NCBI GenBank assembly: GCA_026214975.1
Contig: CM047805.1
Span: forward strand, 59,698,834 to 59,762,833
Origin: Gentiana macrophylla
Lineage: Eukaryota; Streptophyta; Magnoliopsida; Gentianales; Gentianaceae
Direction of reading: 5' to 3'
DNA: 64,000 nt
Shown here: in pieces, positions 1-10,731 of the stretch
Layout: each line of letters starts with the position of its first letter
Position numbering within the stretch: position 1 is the stretch's first letter
Program-made: the position numbers and the translations under genes
Notes under the pieces: generated by a model
The model's input: only the letters and a program-made list of their open reading frames with translations
Database searches by the model: none
What the model was told of the DNA's origin: nothing

Positions 1-20
1 TGTTTGATTTTTGATTTTAG

Positions 21-75
21 GGTGAGAAAACAGGTTGACCCGGAGTTTGAGGACGACTTTGAGGATGATAATTGA
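21..75 (+). CDS. Terminal exon of an unidentified gene (partial)
   Basis: The window opens with a T-rich tract ending in AG at 19-20, a plausible splice acceptor. Reading from base 22 gives 18 codons and then TGA at 73-75. The peptide is very acidic (VRKQVDPEFEDDFEDDN). An acidic tail like this occurs at the C-terminus of many nuclear or transposase proteins, but I do not recognise the family. The AT-rich DNA that follows would be its 3' UTR. The upstream part lies outside the window, so the exon call rests only on the acceptor-like site and the open frame. Confidence 0.3.
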
Positions 76-1839
76 CGATGCCTTGATTTACTTGTTGACT
101 TTCTTTTTTAATTATCTATAATGTATCAAACTAAATTTCGTTTCTTTTCAAGACTTGTTTTATTTTATTTCAAGACATGTTGTAAGTTCAGTTTGTACTT
201 TTTTTAAGACATCGTATCATGTAAGATTGGAAACATATGTTGTAAGATAACTTTCTATGTTTAGTATGGTATGTAATCTATTCTATTAGCATTTATGGTT
301 TTACCAGAGTCTTTTTAGCTTCTGTTTGCTTTATTTTGATACGACCACGTAGATACTTGTGTATAATGTTGAATTTATTTAATGTTATACGCTACCGAAC
401 GTTCTTTCCAGGAGATAAGGCTCGGTAGGAATGGGCGCAACAATTTTTCCACACTGGGTTTGTCACTCATAAGTTTTAAGGAGGTATGGCTACTCTTCGT
501 TGACGTCTTTTGGTACTAGGGGAAGGCTAGGATATGGAATTGTAAAAACCTTTTACCAGATTATTAATAAAAGGTTTTGTTTATTAAAAAAATGCTATTC
601 AATGAAATTCTTGAAAGTTAAATGAAAGGGAATTAGGGAGAAGGACAGAAAAAATTCAAATTAGTGAGTATGACACATTTAAAAACTTTTGCATAAATGA
701 CAAAATTATTATTAAAAAAATGGACGCCTGATGTCGTGCATATAAGTCGCTTATACTAGTAAGAGTACTAGGTCAATCGTAGGCCTATTCCCTTTGGCTA
801 TATAATTGTGCGGTTTGTGGGAATTTAAAACCGATATCCTCCATAAATTCTCCGATCTAAATGGCATAAAAGTTTCCATATTTATATCTTTTCTTGTTGG
901 AGGGGCGGCCGCCCATTAAACTACCAAAGAAATAACGGTAAACCAATGTGATCATGACATTGTGGGACAGATGAGACTTCCCTCAGTTGGTTTGGGGGGC
1001 ATAGCCCGTTGCAAAAGTCCCTCCTTTTATCCATTTCTTTAGTGAGGCTCGAAAGCCTAAGCGTGCTTGTAGTTTTCTCGCTTGACTTTACTAAACTAAA
1101 AAGAAGGTAAGCGCCTACCACTTACCTCCCACAAAGACAATGCAACATCGATAATAGACGTACTAAATCTAATTATTAACACATAAAGATGGTTTACGAC
1201 CGACGTACAAACAGGATAGAAAGTGGTATTCCTCCCTCCTAACCTATCTCCTAGCTTGGTATTATTAATCGTTATGTTTACATCCCCTGTAATTCCCTAA
1301 GTTAATCAGAACATATATTCAAATTTAGTTTTAGCTGCGGGCGCAATCTCTTAACCTTGTTTACTTCTATTTGCTAGGAAAGTAAATGTCTATGTGTTGT
1401 TAACCTCCTTAGGTTGTATTAACCCACGCGAAATTAGTTCAAGAAAGTGCCGGCTCAAGACCGAGAACCTCTCTAGGCAGCTATCGACAATGACTAGCAT
1501 GTTCCTAAAGAGTGATACATGCTATGTCATAAGTAACACTTCACTCTAAGTCCTTCATGTTAATTTACTTAAAACGCAAAGCCAGATTGGCGATGATCTA
1601 ACTAAACATGGATTAAACATGTCGATCAATGAAACTGACGCTGAATCTCCAGATTTATGGTGACGTAAAGTTGCCTTGCAATTGCGATATAGACCGTCGC
1701 AATTTCAAGTGCGGCAGTTCCTAATTCTGGAATTACATACGATCGTTCTGATTGATTCTAGTAAATTATGGGTATGTTAAACATGCGGAATAATTACATA
1801 GCATAGGAAAAAAGTAGATCTACCACATCTAAAATACTG
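76..1839. other. Spacer without recognisable gene
   Basis: No frame here has a recognisable domain. The longest (about 66 codons near 921-1121, minus) has no family signature. The stretch at 400-560 and 780-1100 is less AT-rich than its surroundings and reads like decayed transposon DNA, but I cannot assign it. No tRNA, rRNA or paired terminal repeats were seen. Confidence 0.5.
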
Positions 1840-2290
1840 AAGGAACGCTCAAAGCTTCACACGCTTGATGATGGTGGATCTAGCTTGACCAACTCAAGCT
1901 AGTTGATGGCTTGGGGAAGGAAACCAAAGAAACTCACAAAGCAAATTCAAGCATACTCTTTATTTCATATAAGAATCCAATGTGTATGTGAGTATATGTT
2001 ACAAAAGACTGCTCTGACCTTTATATAGAGAGATGTAACCGACTTAGACACAATTAAACCCTAGCCGACTTAGATAAAACACGGCAACTTCGATTTCTTG
2101 TAATCCAAGCTCTCGCTATTGCGGTTGGGCCTTCGCAGAAACGGGCCCGGCTTCAGCCTCTTTTCTCAGCAGACTTCTTCTTGGACTTCTTCCCTTTGGC
2201 CTGATAACTCTTTTAGCCCAGATTCACTTTCTCACTGCTCCTGGAACATAGTACTCCTGAAAAGCACGCAAAATGAGACAAAACAGTAGC
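1840..2290 (-). other. Possible LTR or promoter fragment, minus strand
   Basis: Read on the minus strand this segment has a TATA-like CTATATAAAGG (around 2018-2028) and, about 60-70 bp downstream, an AATAAAGAG polyadenylation-like signal. That spacing suits an LTR U3-R-U5 region better than a host promoter. The segment is GC-richer than its flanks. No second copy, TG..CA boundary or target duplication was found, so this is a weak call. Confidence 0.25.
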
Positions 2291-2823
2291 AAAACCAAAG
2301 GATAATTATGTAAATGCAGAATCAACAACCAAGGAACATGCACGAAGATCTTGACATGTATTTCGTACAATAATCAGACTATCTCTTATTGATTGAGCAG
2401 GATTCGGGGTAAATATTAGTAGAATAAATGGTACTAAATAGAGTGTGATCAACGTTTGTCACAAAAAAATTAGATAATTAAGAAATAGGAAACGTTTTTG
2501 AATATTTTTAAGTAACAATACACAAAAATAATTTTTTGAGGGAGTGGGAATAAAGGACGGATGAGAGGAGAACAATAGGAATCAGAACAGTGGAAATACA
2601 AATTGGGTGATAAGGACAATTCCACTGTTTGTGACTTCAAATCCATTGTTCGTTACTGTGGAATTGACTTCAAATCCACTATTCCACTGTTCCACTGTTT
2701 CATTGTTTTGTGAGGGAAATGACAACGAAGCGTATCAAATGTGATGTCTAAATAAAGAGAACGAAAAAATATAGAATATGGTGAAAGAATTACGATCTTT
2801 GACGTTTAGATCAAAAGATATAT

Positions 2824-3168
2824 GTGTGTTCTATTGGCACCCATATTTTTACTACTGGCACCCTATTACTCCCGGCACCACAAAAGATTATTTCGCACCA
2901 CGATTATTTTTAATGAACATAACGTCGGTGTGATGGCGACGCGCTATTGAAAACAAAAGTCGGTGACATTGAAGTTGTTGTTATAAATGTGTCACTACTT
3001 AAGTAACATCATCCCACCGACGTTGATATCGAAAAGGGAACGCCGTGTGATTTGACATTTCTAGTGTGGTGCCCAAATAAAAACAAGAATATATGTGTCT
3101 TTGTCGAAGTAGAAAAATAATCAAATAAAAGGTGTCAATAGTAAAAATGAAGTGCCAATAGAACCCCC
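2824..3168. mobile_element. Mutator-type MITE, copy 1
   Basis: A 345-bp non-coding element begins GTGTGTTCTATTGGCAC and ends GTGCCAATAGAACCCCC, so its termini are inverted repeats. It is flanked by a perfect 9-bp direct repeat AAGATATAT (2815-2823 and 3169-3177). Nine-bp duplications are typical of Mutator-like elements. Two relatives lie at 46049-46349 and 58916-59310. It carries no transposase and would need one in trans. The interior contains inverted GTCGGTG/CACCGAC motifs. Confidence 0.75.
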
Positions 3169-3369
3169 AAGATATATTCATTTTTATAACTAAATTTGAG
3201 AGAATTAAATTGTAGTGGAATAAACACTTGTATTTTTAATCCAATAAAAAAATTCCTCTGTCGTATTTAAATATTTCTTGTTACAATGTCTTTTTTAACA
3301 ATAAATCCTAATTTTTATTGGGAGGAAGACACACACAAAAAAAAAAAAACACTAAAACTAAACTAAACA

Positions 3370-4290
3370 AAAAACACGCATGCTCTCCTTCTTTCTTTTT
3401 TCATTATTTTTTATCTTTCCTCCTTCATTTTCAAAACACTCGTATCTTTTGATCAAGTTCTCCAAACGTGATGAAAATTTTATCAAATGTTTTCATCTTT
3501 TTTATGCTAATCTTTTTGAGACTTAGTTCGATATCATTACATCATTTTTCGTGAAATTTACTATCAAAATTCACTCAGTAAATCCCGAAAAATAATGAAT
3601 TTTGAATAACAGTGACCTTCGACTGTGGGTTTTCGGAAATTGCGTCAAAATATGATGGATAAGGTCTCAAAATAAAGAGCATGAAAAACTAAAAAAATTT
3701 GGTGAAGGATTTTCAAGTTTTTGGTGTTGTAGATTGAGAGATATAAATGTTTAAAATTATTAATAAAAGAGAAAATGTTGTATTTTTTTTGTGGGAAGGC
3801 GTCCATCCCTTTTTTTTAATTTAATAATTTTATCATTTATGCAAAAGTATTGAAAATGTTTCCTATTCACTTTTATAAAATATTTTTGACCATTTCCCAA
3901 ATTCTCCACACAAAAAAAAAAAAAAAAAAAAACTCCAACAGACTTTCTCTCATCCATTATTAGGGAACACTTATAGCTCACAATCTCCATGTCCAAAATT
4001 GATAATTCTTTCATCAGGTTTCTTATTTTTTGTGCTCTTTATTTTGAGACCACACTGAGCATATTCCTACATAAGTTATGAAATTCACTGTTTTTTCGAA
4101 ATTCACTAGTGTCTCACAAAAACGATATAATGATATCGAACCAAATCTCTAAACGAAAAGCACGAAAAAAGAATTTTTGGAATTTTTATCACATTTGGAG
4201 ATCTAGATCAAAAGATACGAGTGTTTAAAAATGATGGTGGAAAGAGAAAAAAAAGGAGTGAGAAAAAAGGAAAAAAAAAAAAAAAAGAGG
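3370..4290. repeat. Foldback repeat with long inverted arms
   Basis: The left arm (about 3400-3742), read in reverse complement, matches the right arm (about 3970-4258) over its whole length with scattered mismatches. Shared blocks include GCTCTTTATTTTGAGACC, AATGATATCGAAC and TTGATCAAAAGATACGAGTG (with small changes). The centre (3743-3969) is unpaired and AT-rich. The outer ends run into A- or T-rich tracts, so no clean terminus or target duplication can be set. It may be a foldback transposon or an inverted duplication of a dispersed repeat. Confidence 0.55.
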
Positions 4291-4491
4291 TAGAAAATAG
4301 GAATCAGAACAATGGATATAAAATTTGGGTGATAAGGACAAATTCATTGTTCGTTACAGTAGATCTAACCTCAAATCCATCGTTTCACTGTTTTGATATA
4401 TTTTTATGAAGATGACCTTGAATAATATATCGGAAAAATATGAAATGGGATGTCCAAATATAGAGGGCGAAAAAAGGAAAAATATGGTAGA

Positions 4492-4698
4492 TGTTATAAA
4501 ACTAAGAAGATAATGGAGGAAGAACAAGAGGAAATGCAAGTATAGAAGAAGGGAAAATTGCTTGTGTCTTATTCCAATGATATAAGGGGGTATTTATAGT
4601 AGAGATTACAATGTGAACACAATAATCTGAATTAATCACAAATCTACTTAAATCAATCAGAATAATAGATAATCCATCAATGATATTATTTCATAACA
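4492..4698 (-). repeat. 3' LTR of the minus-strand Copia element
   Basis: Starts TGTTATAAAACTAAG and ends TTTCATAACA as written on the plus strand, giving the short inverted ends TGTTAT/ATAACA expected of an LTR. It matches 10103-10309 almost perfectly. It is the 3' LTR because the polypurine tract lies at 4699-4709. Confidence 0.85.
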
Positions 4699-4709
4699 CT
4701 CCCCCTTGG
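4699..4709 (-). promoter_or_regulatory. Polypurine tract of the Copia element
   Basis: Minus-strand CCAAGGGGGAG lies directly against the LTR start TGTTATG. In LTR retrotransposons such a purine run primes plus-strand DNA synthesis. Its position fixes the element's orientation as minus. Confidence 0.75.
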
Positions 4710-4761
4710 ATATCTATTATTTAAACATACAACAGATATGATATGCCTCATTAAAACCTTA

Positions 4762-4980
4762 CTAAGAGAAAACCCAGGGGGAAAAAATCTTAGTTAAGGA
4801 AAAAGAGTACATATTTATCGGTTGATTTACTCCCAGAACAAGCCGCCAATTTCGATATTTCAATTTTTGCATCCCAATGCTCTTCAATGGTCTTTCAAAT
4901 GTTGCGATCGATAATCGTCTTGATAAATAATTATCGGTTGACCGGATCATTTGCACATCAATCTCCTCATTCTTTTGCAA
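4762..4980 (-). pseudogene. Copia pol C-terminal relic (end of RNase H)
   Basis: The 72-residue frame contains EIDVQMIRSTDN, then a shifted stretch, then FERPLKSIGMQKLKYRN. This matches the conserved last 40-50 residues of Copia polyproteins (the region around the RSxDN and FxxxxxxIGM motifs). The expected segment between the two motifs is scrambled, so a frameshift is likely. No upstream RNase H or RT frame joins it. A second, more diverged copy of the sequence just downstream of this tail lies at about 5250-5335. Confidence 0.6.
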
Positions 4981-6239
4981 ATCATGAGTAAAGAATAACT
5001 TGGGTGAAATATGTTTTGTTAATCTCCATTAATATAGCCTCACTTCAATTGAGATATGCAAGATGCATTGTCTTCATGCAATTAAATAATTTCCATTCTC
5101 ATCTAGACAATGTCTCAATTAATTGTCTCGATCGTAGTTGCATAACGTATATGTCATGTACTATTAACTTTGCTAGAAAAACCAAAGTGGGAAAAAAACT
5201 AGACAAGGTAAATAGTTCATGTCATATGCACGTTCTATGTGTTGCACTCGATGTCTCATTAAAAACCTTTAACTAAGAAAACCCTTTGGGAAAAACTTGG
5301 TTAAAGGGAAAAGAGTACAATCATTGGTTTTAAGACCAAATCCACACAAAAGTTTTGAAGTTGTCGCTCTTCTGGCGACAACAATCTTTCAAATGTACAC
5401 ATTCCATTATTATAAACACTTATTATCCAAAACCGATGTAGGAATAATCTTAGTGAACAAATCTATGAGATTGTCACTTGAGCGTACTTTTGCATATCAC
5501 TCTTTTTAGAGTTTATTGGATAGTCGAATGTAGGGCTAATAAAGCGTCATTCCCACTACTAACTTGTGCAACACATGCAACACAATCAACAACGTGAATC
5601 ACTAAATAATGGGGAAGTAATATAATCGAAATTTGCATGCATATATTTCCACTATCATGCATCGTAATTCCTTAAAATTTATGACATTAACCATGCATTA
5701 CTTACATATTCCTTTCTCAATAGAATCTACTCAATCTGGTCATACTACATTCAACATGAATGATAACGACCTTAACCATATGCATGTTGCGATTGTCATA
5801 TTAATTCATTTCTGAAATCCACCAAGGATTTTCATATCAATATTAATGTCTAACGACCCGTAAATATACCGTCATGACATAAAGTTACTGCCAGATATAT
5901 TAGTTAGCGGAATATTATATTATCTATAATGGGAGAATATATTTGATCATTAACAAACAAATATTTCCAATTCAAACTCAACCTCAATTGCTTATTTCAT
6001 TTTTACCTAGTCTGAGTGTTTATGGCACTCTGCGAATGACTTAGGTACTGGATCCAGATATAATAATAGCAATTAAAGAGGCAAATATGTCGTCGACGAC
6101 TATTATATTTTATTATAATTTCTTCCATAAAATTCATTGCTAATTCGATATTAGCATAAACCAATTCCTTATCAATGTATGGATTGGTTGTTCCGCAACC
6201 CCAATATTTAATCATTTGATGCACGTGCAATTTTTGTTT

Positions 6240-9110
6240 TGGGGTTTTCGTCTACAAGACGAATCTCTTTAAGAGATTTCATGAGTGACTGAATATCAAT
6301 AATAAATTGATCATTCTTCCGCGGATTTTTATCTTTAACACCGATCGGTCTTCTACGCTTACGGCGTAGTTTAAATATCTTTAATCATACTTTGTTGGTG
6401 CATTTATAAATAATCACTCATTTAATTTCAATATAGGTGATCCGGCATATTACTTGTTAAATACTACAAGTAAGATTATTTTCATGATTCGCTTAAAGCG
6501 ATGCGTGGAAGATCGTTTATCTTGTTAAAATTTCTCGGCATTCTTTTATTCTAACATGAGATTTTCTTTATCTCCCCCTAATGCCGAGAATCGATCTTCA
6601 TCGAACATGTAGCACCGAGCTATACATTGATGCTTTTTTTTTTTTATTCGCTTCATGCGATTTACACATATAAAACATAGTGGTTTCAATTAAATATCTC
6701 ATTCTATGAGATTTTTGAAAGCAATATCTCTCTTGCGCTTCATGCGTTTAATATATCACTATGTGATTTTAGATTCTTCAAGAATCGTTCGAAAAAATTC
6801 ACGTTATATTTAGAGAAATCACTAGAATGAGACAACGAACTTTTGGTTCGTTTCTCCCTCTTTCTCGGAAAATATTTGATATATGCAAAATGTGCATAAT
6901 CTACCCCTTCGTGGGTTTCATGTAAATGAATAATATATGAACTCATGGTTCATATATGTCCATATTTGTCACGAGATATAATGGATTTTCCTCCTCTCAT
7001 GCTCGGACAACACTTTTTCACTATCGGTATCTAGAAAATTTGCAATTACCCGTGACGGATTCAACATTTTAATGTTAGAGATCCTCTTATGCGGGTATCA
7101 ACAAATTTCTTTAATATTTTCCGATTTGGGGAGAAGCATTATCTCCTTTAGAGATATTTTATCAATTCTCACAATGCTTATTAGGATGATTAAGTCAAGC
7201 AGATTTTGAAATTAATAATAATATTCACAATTAAACAACACAATGTATCATGATTCCTAAGACAAGCAATTCATATGGGATTTATTACTAGAACAACTCA
7301 AGGAATCCTTGATAACTGAAAAGTCGGTAAAAATTATATGTCAATAGACACTATATTACCAAAATGTGATCACTTACATAATAAATGGCAGCAACTTTTC
7401 TCGACTAAATGCATGTTTCTATCGTATATTATGAATAGATAAATCATGCATTACATAGAGCATAGTATTAAAGATGATTTGATCTAATAATGCGTTCAAC
7501 TTCTCAAAAATAATGAGAATTCAAAATATTTTTTAAGAATTAAGTCATAGTCTATCAAATTCTAATATTTTAGTGAATTAATATGTTGAAATGAATTGTA
7601 TATTGAAGAAATCTTCACCGTTGGTTAGAAAATTGTATTAGTATAAATCGATTTTCTACAAATTGAGAATATCAATTGAAAGCTGTGTAAATCTATTCTT
7701 AAGCAAAAGGTGTATCAACTAAGATGCTCACTTAAAATTGGCATCGAAAGATACATTTTAAGTTCAACACATTTAATCATTTTATTTAGCCATAAGCGAA
7801 AATCAAAACGATCATTGAAAATAGAATAAAGTCTTATCAATAGACTAAGTGTAGAGCATCCTAAACAAAGAGTTTTGGATCTATAATTATTATTATAACA
7901 CACTAACCCATATCATATCATTTTCAATGCAAGCTACCATTTTACATCATTAACCCATATCATTATCAATGTAGCTAGGAGAGTATTTTATATGAGTCAA
8001 AGAAGAATTCATCTTAATGCCCATAAATAAAACCAACCCATCATATATAAAAATCACCATTTTATTACTAAAATAGAAATTACCTCAAAATCTGCGTCAA
8101 CTCGGAGGAATTACATACCACAACATAAAAGAATTACCAACCATCGAGCAAAAGGATACAATCAACATACGCCAACTAACTTCATGTTGTGAAGCCTACT
8201 AACTTCAAATTGTGATATCGGTGGCATATCAAAATCAACTAAAATATTGGCCTTCTCTTAATTAATATACCAAAATATTGGCCTTCTCTTAATTAATATA
8301 TGGCCTTGTCTCAATTAATATATGGCATTATATGCCTTTTCTCAACTATGTCATGATTGTCGTTGTGAAAGGAAACATATTTTCCACGACCGCATCCACG
8401 ACCACAAACCTCTACCAAGACCTCCAGGCGACCACGGCCATGACCAAAATTGGAATATTATGCCGTGGCCAAAATTCGATTATATTCACTCCAGAGAATG
8501 GACTGGCACCAATATTGATTTTCAATAACAAATCTTTTTTTTTTTTTTTTCTCAGCGAACAATGGACATGCAGTGAGATCAACTCATCACCAAAGAATAT
8601 GAGTACAATGAGATCGAGAATATCTCTTGAGACATTTCGGGATATTGTCGCTGCCAGAAGCGTATCGTTACTTACACCATATTATTTCAATCATGGTGCA
8701 ATAAAAATGCCTGAATTAACCGATTTAAAATCTCGCATTCGCAGTTGAACCAATCATGTATGGCTTTCGTTAAAACGACCAATCTCAAGTGGTTGAACCA
8801 TTATTTCAAATGGTTGTACAAGTCGAACCTTTTTTTTCAAACGGTTTCATACTTCATACGAATCTTTCACCGTTAAATAATCATAGTCGAACATTTTTTT
8901 TCAAACGGTTCCATAATTCATACATGGCAATATTAACGTTTGATCAATCATTCTCTGGAGCATGTCCTTTTGAATGGACTTAATGGCCTTATTTATTAAT
9001 GTAATGACATGTCGGCATTATTTTTCAAATTCACTCATTTATGTGAATTTCATGTCCACTTTCGTCAATTCTCGACATGTCAACTTTTGTGAATTTTATA
9101 TTCACTTTTA
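6240..9110. repeat. Field of short perfect hairpins inside the Copia element
   Basis: The interior holds many small perfect inverted repeats with arms of 5-11 bp and loops mostly of 1-8 bases. Examples: 6247-6263 (TTCGTCT/AGACGAA), 6262-6278 (AATCTCT/AGAGATT), 6353-6369, 6489-6501, 6532-6542 paired with 6580-6590 (11 bp, enclosing a second hairpin), 6696-6712, 6755-6767, 6772-6786, 6933-6957 (10-bp arms), 9027-9050 and 9089-9105. They occupy the place where protease, integrase and reverse transcriptase would normally be coded. I know no standard name for this arrangement. The density is highest between 6240 and 7170. Confidence 0.6.
8325..8530 (-). pseudogene. Possible Copia gag relic (Gly-Arg-rich stretch)
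   Basis: On the minus strand the sequence repeats GGTCGTGG/GGCCGTGG-like triplets that would encode alternating Gly and Arg with aromatic residues, followed by an Asn-rich stretch. Such G-R-rich runs occur near the gag zinc knuckle of several plant Copia families. No intact CCHC motif or long frame survives. The position, in the 5' half of the minus-strand element, is right for gag. The plus-strand 138-codon frame over the same bases is taken to be incidental. Confidence 0.35.
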
Positions 9111-9393
9111 CGAGCTTTACATATTTAAATGAACTTCGTGTCCATTATATGCTCGTTCAATGTATTGATCATCTCCAAATAATCAAGTTTTTTTCAAAAT
9201 TGTCAAAAGGACAAGACGCTATTGCGTTAGGTAAAATTAAATTGTATCCATCTCATATAGAATATGGAATTGTATGGTAATATTTTAATCATTACAAAAT
9301 AAATTAAACAAGCAAAATTTTACCTTAATATTTATTTCTTTCTTGGATCAATCTTCTCTCCTTTCTCCTTTCTTTCTTGGATCATTCTTCTCT

Positions 9394-9427
<34 letters not shown>

Positions 9428-10102
9428 CACACCGATTAAACTAACAATTTTGTTTCAACCATATCATCTTTCTCCTGGTGATATAATGCATCTGTCCAAT
9501 ATAAATGACGTCAGTGAAAAATAATATAAAATTTTAGACAAGGCAAAAGAATTACACGATTTCCATAGTTCTGTTTTTCAATCAGAATCATGTATTAAAC
9601 TGCACCAGCTCCTCATCAAAATTAATTAGTTAAATCGCTTCCCGAAAACTTTTGATTTATATTCATACATCCTGTTGTTCCAAAAAGATCAAATAAAGGT
9701 TGAACAAAAGTGTATAAATTATATTGCATAAAAATAGAATAGAGCTAATGAAACTATGAATTGAGCAGAGGCTCGGTGTGCACAAGTGGATCTTTTATGA
9801 CGTTTCATATTCTAAGTAATATATAGATCTTAAAGATTCAAAAAGAATACTTCCCCTTTGATTATTATATATGCCTGCCACATATATTGACGATTGATTA
9901 TCTTTTGTGGTTTCACCTCGATCTCTCAGATGAATATCATATTGCGGGACAGATCCACCTCCGTGATGATGCACCATTGATCGCCGGCGAATTAGTGAGG
10001 TTGGTGATGACAAGATGAACAAGAAGTTTGTGAATCGGTGAAATTGTGTTTGTCAATTTTTACTGAATGAGACTCGTGGTTAGAGACTCGTGGCCGATAA
10101 CG

Positions 10103-10309
10103 TGTTATAAAACTAAGAAGATAATGGAGGAAGAACAAGAGGAAATGCAAGTATAGAAGAAGTGGAAAATTGCTTGTGTCTTATTCCAATGATATAAGGG
10201 GTATTTATAGTAGAGATTACAATGTGAACACAATAATCTGAATTAATCACAAATCTACTTAAATCAATCAGAATAATAGATAATCCATCAATGATATTAT
10301 TTCATAACA
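10103..10309 (-). repeat. 5' LTR of the minus-strand Copia element
   Basis: Matches 4492-4698 apart from two one-base indels. Inward of it on the minus strand the leader begins CGTTATCGGCCACGAG, where the primer-binding site should lie. I could not match this to a specific tRNA 3' end with confidence. Minus-strand sequence inside the LTR has CTATAAATACCCC, a likely TATA box for element transcription. Confidence 0.85.
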
Positions 10310-10314
10310 GTAGA

Positions 10315-10731
10315 TGAATTATAATCATTTAACGTTTAAATCAAAATATACGTCTATTTTTATTATTGAGTATGAGAGAGATTGTTAAATTAATGGAATT
10401 TATATCGTCATTTTTTTCCAAAATAAAAAATAAAAAATTTCAGCTTCACTAAATACTTGTTTTCATCTCTACATTCACCTTTTTCACATTTGTTTAAAAA
10501 AAATACACAATCCCTCCGCTTTCCAATGTGTCAATGCTTTTTATTTTAATTTATATTATTTGTCCTTTACAATATACTTTGACAAATTGTCTTTTTTTCC
10601 AATAAAAAATTATTAGTGTGTTTTGCTTAAAAATCTTTCAGAAAAATATCATATATCCTAATTCTCAATAAATAAAAAACAATTCAAAACTTTTCATACA
10701 AAACAAAATTATTCCAAACTTTCTTACCTAC
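10315..10731. other. AT-rich spacer continuing the pre-insertion flank
   Basis: The first part (GTAGATGAATTATAATCATTTAACG) rejoins the sequence interrupted at 4491. Together they resemble a dispersed non-coding repeat also seen at about 2580-2823, 20750-20890 and 21235-21375 (shared GTTTAGATCAAAATATAC-type block). Nothing coding is visible. Confidence 0.5.

Larger units (their letters stand above)
4492..10309 (-). mobile_element. Non-autonomous Copia LTR retrotransposon (complete, with TSD)
   Basis: Two 207-bp LTRs (4492-4698 and 10103-10309) enclose 5.4 kb. The element is flanked by the 5-bp duplication GTAGA (4487-4491 and 10310-10314). Orientation is minus. A polypurine tract CCAAGGGGGAG (4709-4699) abuts the left LTR, and a Copia C-terminal peptide lies just upstream of it in that sense. 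By eye the LTRs differ by only two one-base indels, so insertion looks recent. The interior has no intact gag or pol, only relics, so the element was presumably mobilised by enzymes from a relative. Its middle is filled with short perfect hairpins (see 6240-9110). Confidence 0.85.

Noticed and set aside
8332..8748. 138-codon plus-strand frame inside the minus-strand Copia element
   Set aside because: Low-complexity Phe/Thr-rich translation over a T homopolymer; the opposite strand fits a gag relic better.
9393..9427. T homopolymer of about 30 bases (and a similar one at 21436-21465) as poly-A tails of retrocopies
   Set aside because: No gene or retroposon body with target duplications adjoins either tract.
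10100..10102. A standard tRNA-iMet primer site for the first Copia element
   Set aside because: The sequence next to its 5' LTR is CGTTATCGGCCACGAG, which does not match TGGTATCAGAGC.
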